Assembly (NCBI GenBank): GCA_003427395.1 | Contig: BFEA01000324.1 | Location: 872,007 to 900,207, forward strand | Direction of reading: 5' to 3' | DNA length: 28,201 nucleotides | Origin: Chara braunii | Lineage: Eukaryota > Streptophyta > Charophyceae > Charales > Characeae | In this document: positions 27,524 through 28,201 of the stretch, piece after piece | Layout: each line of letters opens with the position of its first letter | Numbering within the stretch: the stretch's first letter is position 1 | Notes under the pieces: model-generated | Databases searched by the model: none | What the model was told of the DNA's origin: nothing | What the model saw: only the letters and a program-made list of their open reading frames with translations | Translations under genes and position numbers: made by a program

Positions 27524-27785
27524 ATGGCTCAGCATTGTGCGCTGGTTTTCCTCTTTTCCCTCGTGTTCGTTCTCGGAGTGGACGCTGTCAATGGCGGGAG
27601 AGGGGTTGATTCCAACACTCAGCAGCCTGCATCTGTGAATTACTCCGAGTTATTCACGCTTCTTGCGCAGGAGAGCCACAAGGAGGAGGATTCGAACGCT
27701 CGTCTCCTTGGAACGCCAACAATTCACCCTTCCAGGAGCTTTGACCCTGAGGAGGACCTCAAAACCATTGACGAGGCTCTTACCG
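27524..27785 (+). CDS. Exon 1 of a gene for a secreted or membrane protein (unknown)
   Basis: ATG 27524 lies in a good context (CGACCATGGC). The first residues MAQHCALVFLFSLVFVLGVDAVNG form a clear signal peptide with a hydrophobic core at 6-18 and likely cleavage around DA/NG. The rest of the exon is hydrophilic (VNYSELFTLLAQESHKEED, RSFDPEEDLKTIDEAL) with one N-Y-S glycosylation sequon. Codon-level composition looks like a real gene, unlike the surrounding repeats. The exon ends at a 5' splice site, ACCG|GTTAGT (intron from 27786), leaving phase 1 after 87 codons. The remainder is outside the window and the family is not recognised. Confidence 0.7.
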
Positions 27786-28138
27786 GTTAGTATACGGTCA
27801 TGTTTTTTTTTTTCGTTTCTGTTCTTATTTACGGGCTTAGCCTACTTTTTGCGAAGCTCCCTTCGGAATTTCGATACCTTTTTAAAGCCTCTTTTTTCGA
27901 AATTGCACTACTTTGATATCCCTTACGCTTCCGAATTGCTTCTTTTTGTTGTGTTTTCTATCGAGAGGAAGGCTGGTTTTTCGTAGTTCTCTTTTGCTTT
28001 TGTTACACGTGTCATGCTTGCCCAGGTCTGTGTGTCGTTCCATTGTTGAAGGATGCCCCCTAGCGATGGAATGTTGGCTTCGATCTTGTTCTCTCTCTCT
28101 CTCTCTCTCTCTCCCCCGAATGCCGGGTCCGATCGTAT

Positions 28139-28201
<63 letters not shown>
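27786..28201 (+). other. First intron (incomplete) with CT microsatellites
   Basis: After the GTTAGT donor the sequence is T-rich, as expected for a plant intron. It contains CT tracts at about 28090-28113 and 28139-28201, the latter cut by the window end. No acceptor followed by coding sequence was identified. Confidence 0.55.

Noticed and set aside
26675-27535. 286-codon open frame on the minus strand
   Set aside because: It runs antisense through the SINE candidate, poly(T) tracts and the GT/CT microsatellite, giving Lys, His-Thr and Arg-Glu runs. No protein features are present.

Overview
The window looks like nuclear DNA of a large, repeat-rich streptophyte (plant-lineage) genome. The evidence is two L1-type LINEs whose reverse-transcriptase ORFs end in the plant-type zf-RVT zinc-binding domain, a Ty3/gypsy chromovirus relic (integrase plus chromodomain), long CT/GA and GT microsatellites, poly(A)/poly(T) tracts, MITE-like foldbacks and one exon with a canonical 5' splice site. 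A charophyte such as Chara would fit, but that is a guess. There is no prokaryotic operon structure, CRISPR array or intact tRNA/rRNA gene. The only probable host gene is at the far right.

Layout. 1-1600 is pyrimidine-rich non-coding DNA with a (TTTTC)n tract and a six-copy 26-bp tandem repeat. 1600-3530 is the first of three copies of an unrecognised element, called 'element X' here. About 3540-12600 is a nearly full-length L1-like LINE on the minus strand (5' UTR, a long ORF1 with a zinc knuckle, then ORF2 with endonuclease, reverse transcriptase and zf-RVT), broken by several stops and frameshifts. 12979-13950 is a decayed chromovirus integrase and chromodomain on the minus strand. 13911-16235 and 18365-20765 are the second and third copies of element X, in direct orientation. 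Between them lie poly(A)-tailed insertions, tandem repeats and a perfect 19-bp-arm palindrome. 21992-23637 is a 5'-truncated LINE of a second family with an A43 tail. 23640-27110 is an accessory stretch of tRNA-derived sequences, an inverted pair of MITE-like elements, a third foldback, a 1.27-kb element with 68-bp terminal inverted repeats, and short retro-insertions. 27524-27785 is exon 1 of a gene for a secreted or membrane protein. Its first intron runs off the window into CT repeats.

The most novel item is element X. Each copy has a TATA-like box, a leader of roughly 800-950 bp with a CT or GA microsatellite, and a short ORF. The three ORFs are decayed to different degrees yet share an ordered set of motifs with nearly constant spacing: DRxxLR, then P-x-F-P-x8-C, then LP[YF]xxxT[VI]xPW, then CxxC, then Y[RE][AG]. 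I do not recognise the protein family. A 52-bp block downstream of the ORF is 51/52 identical between two copies that are otherwise clearly diverged.
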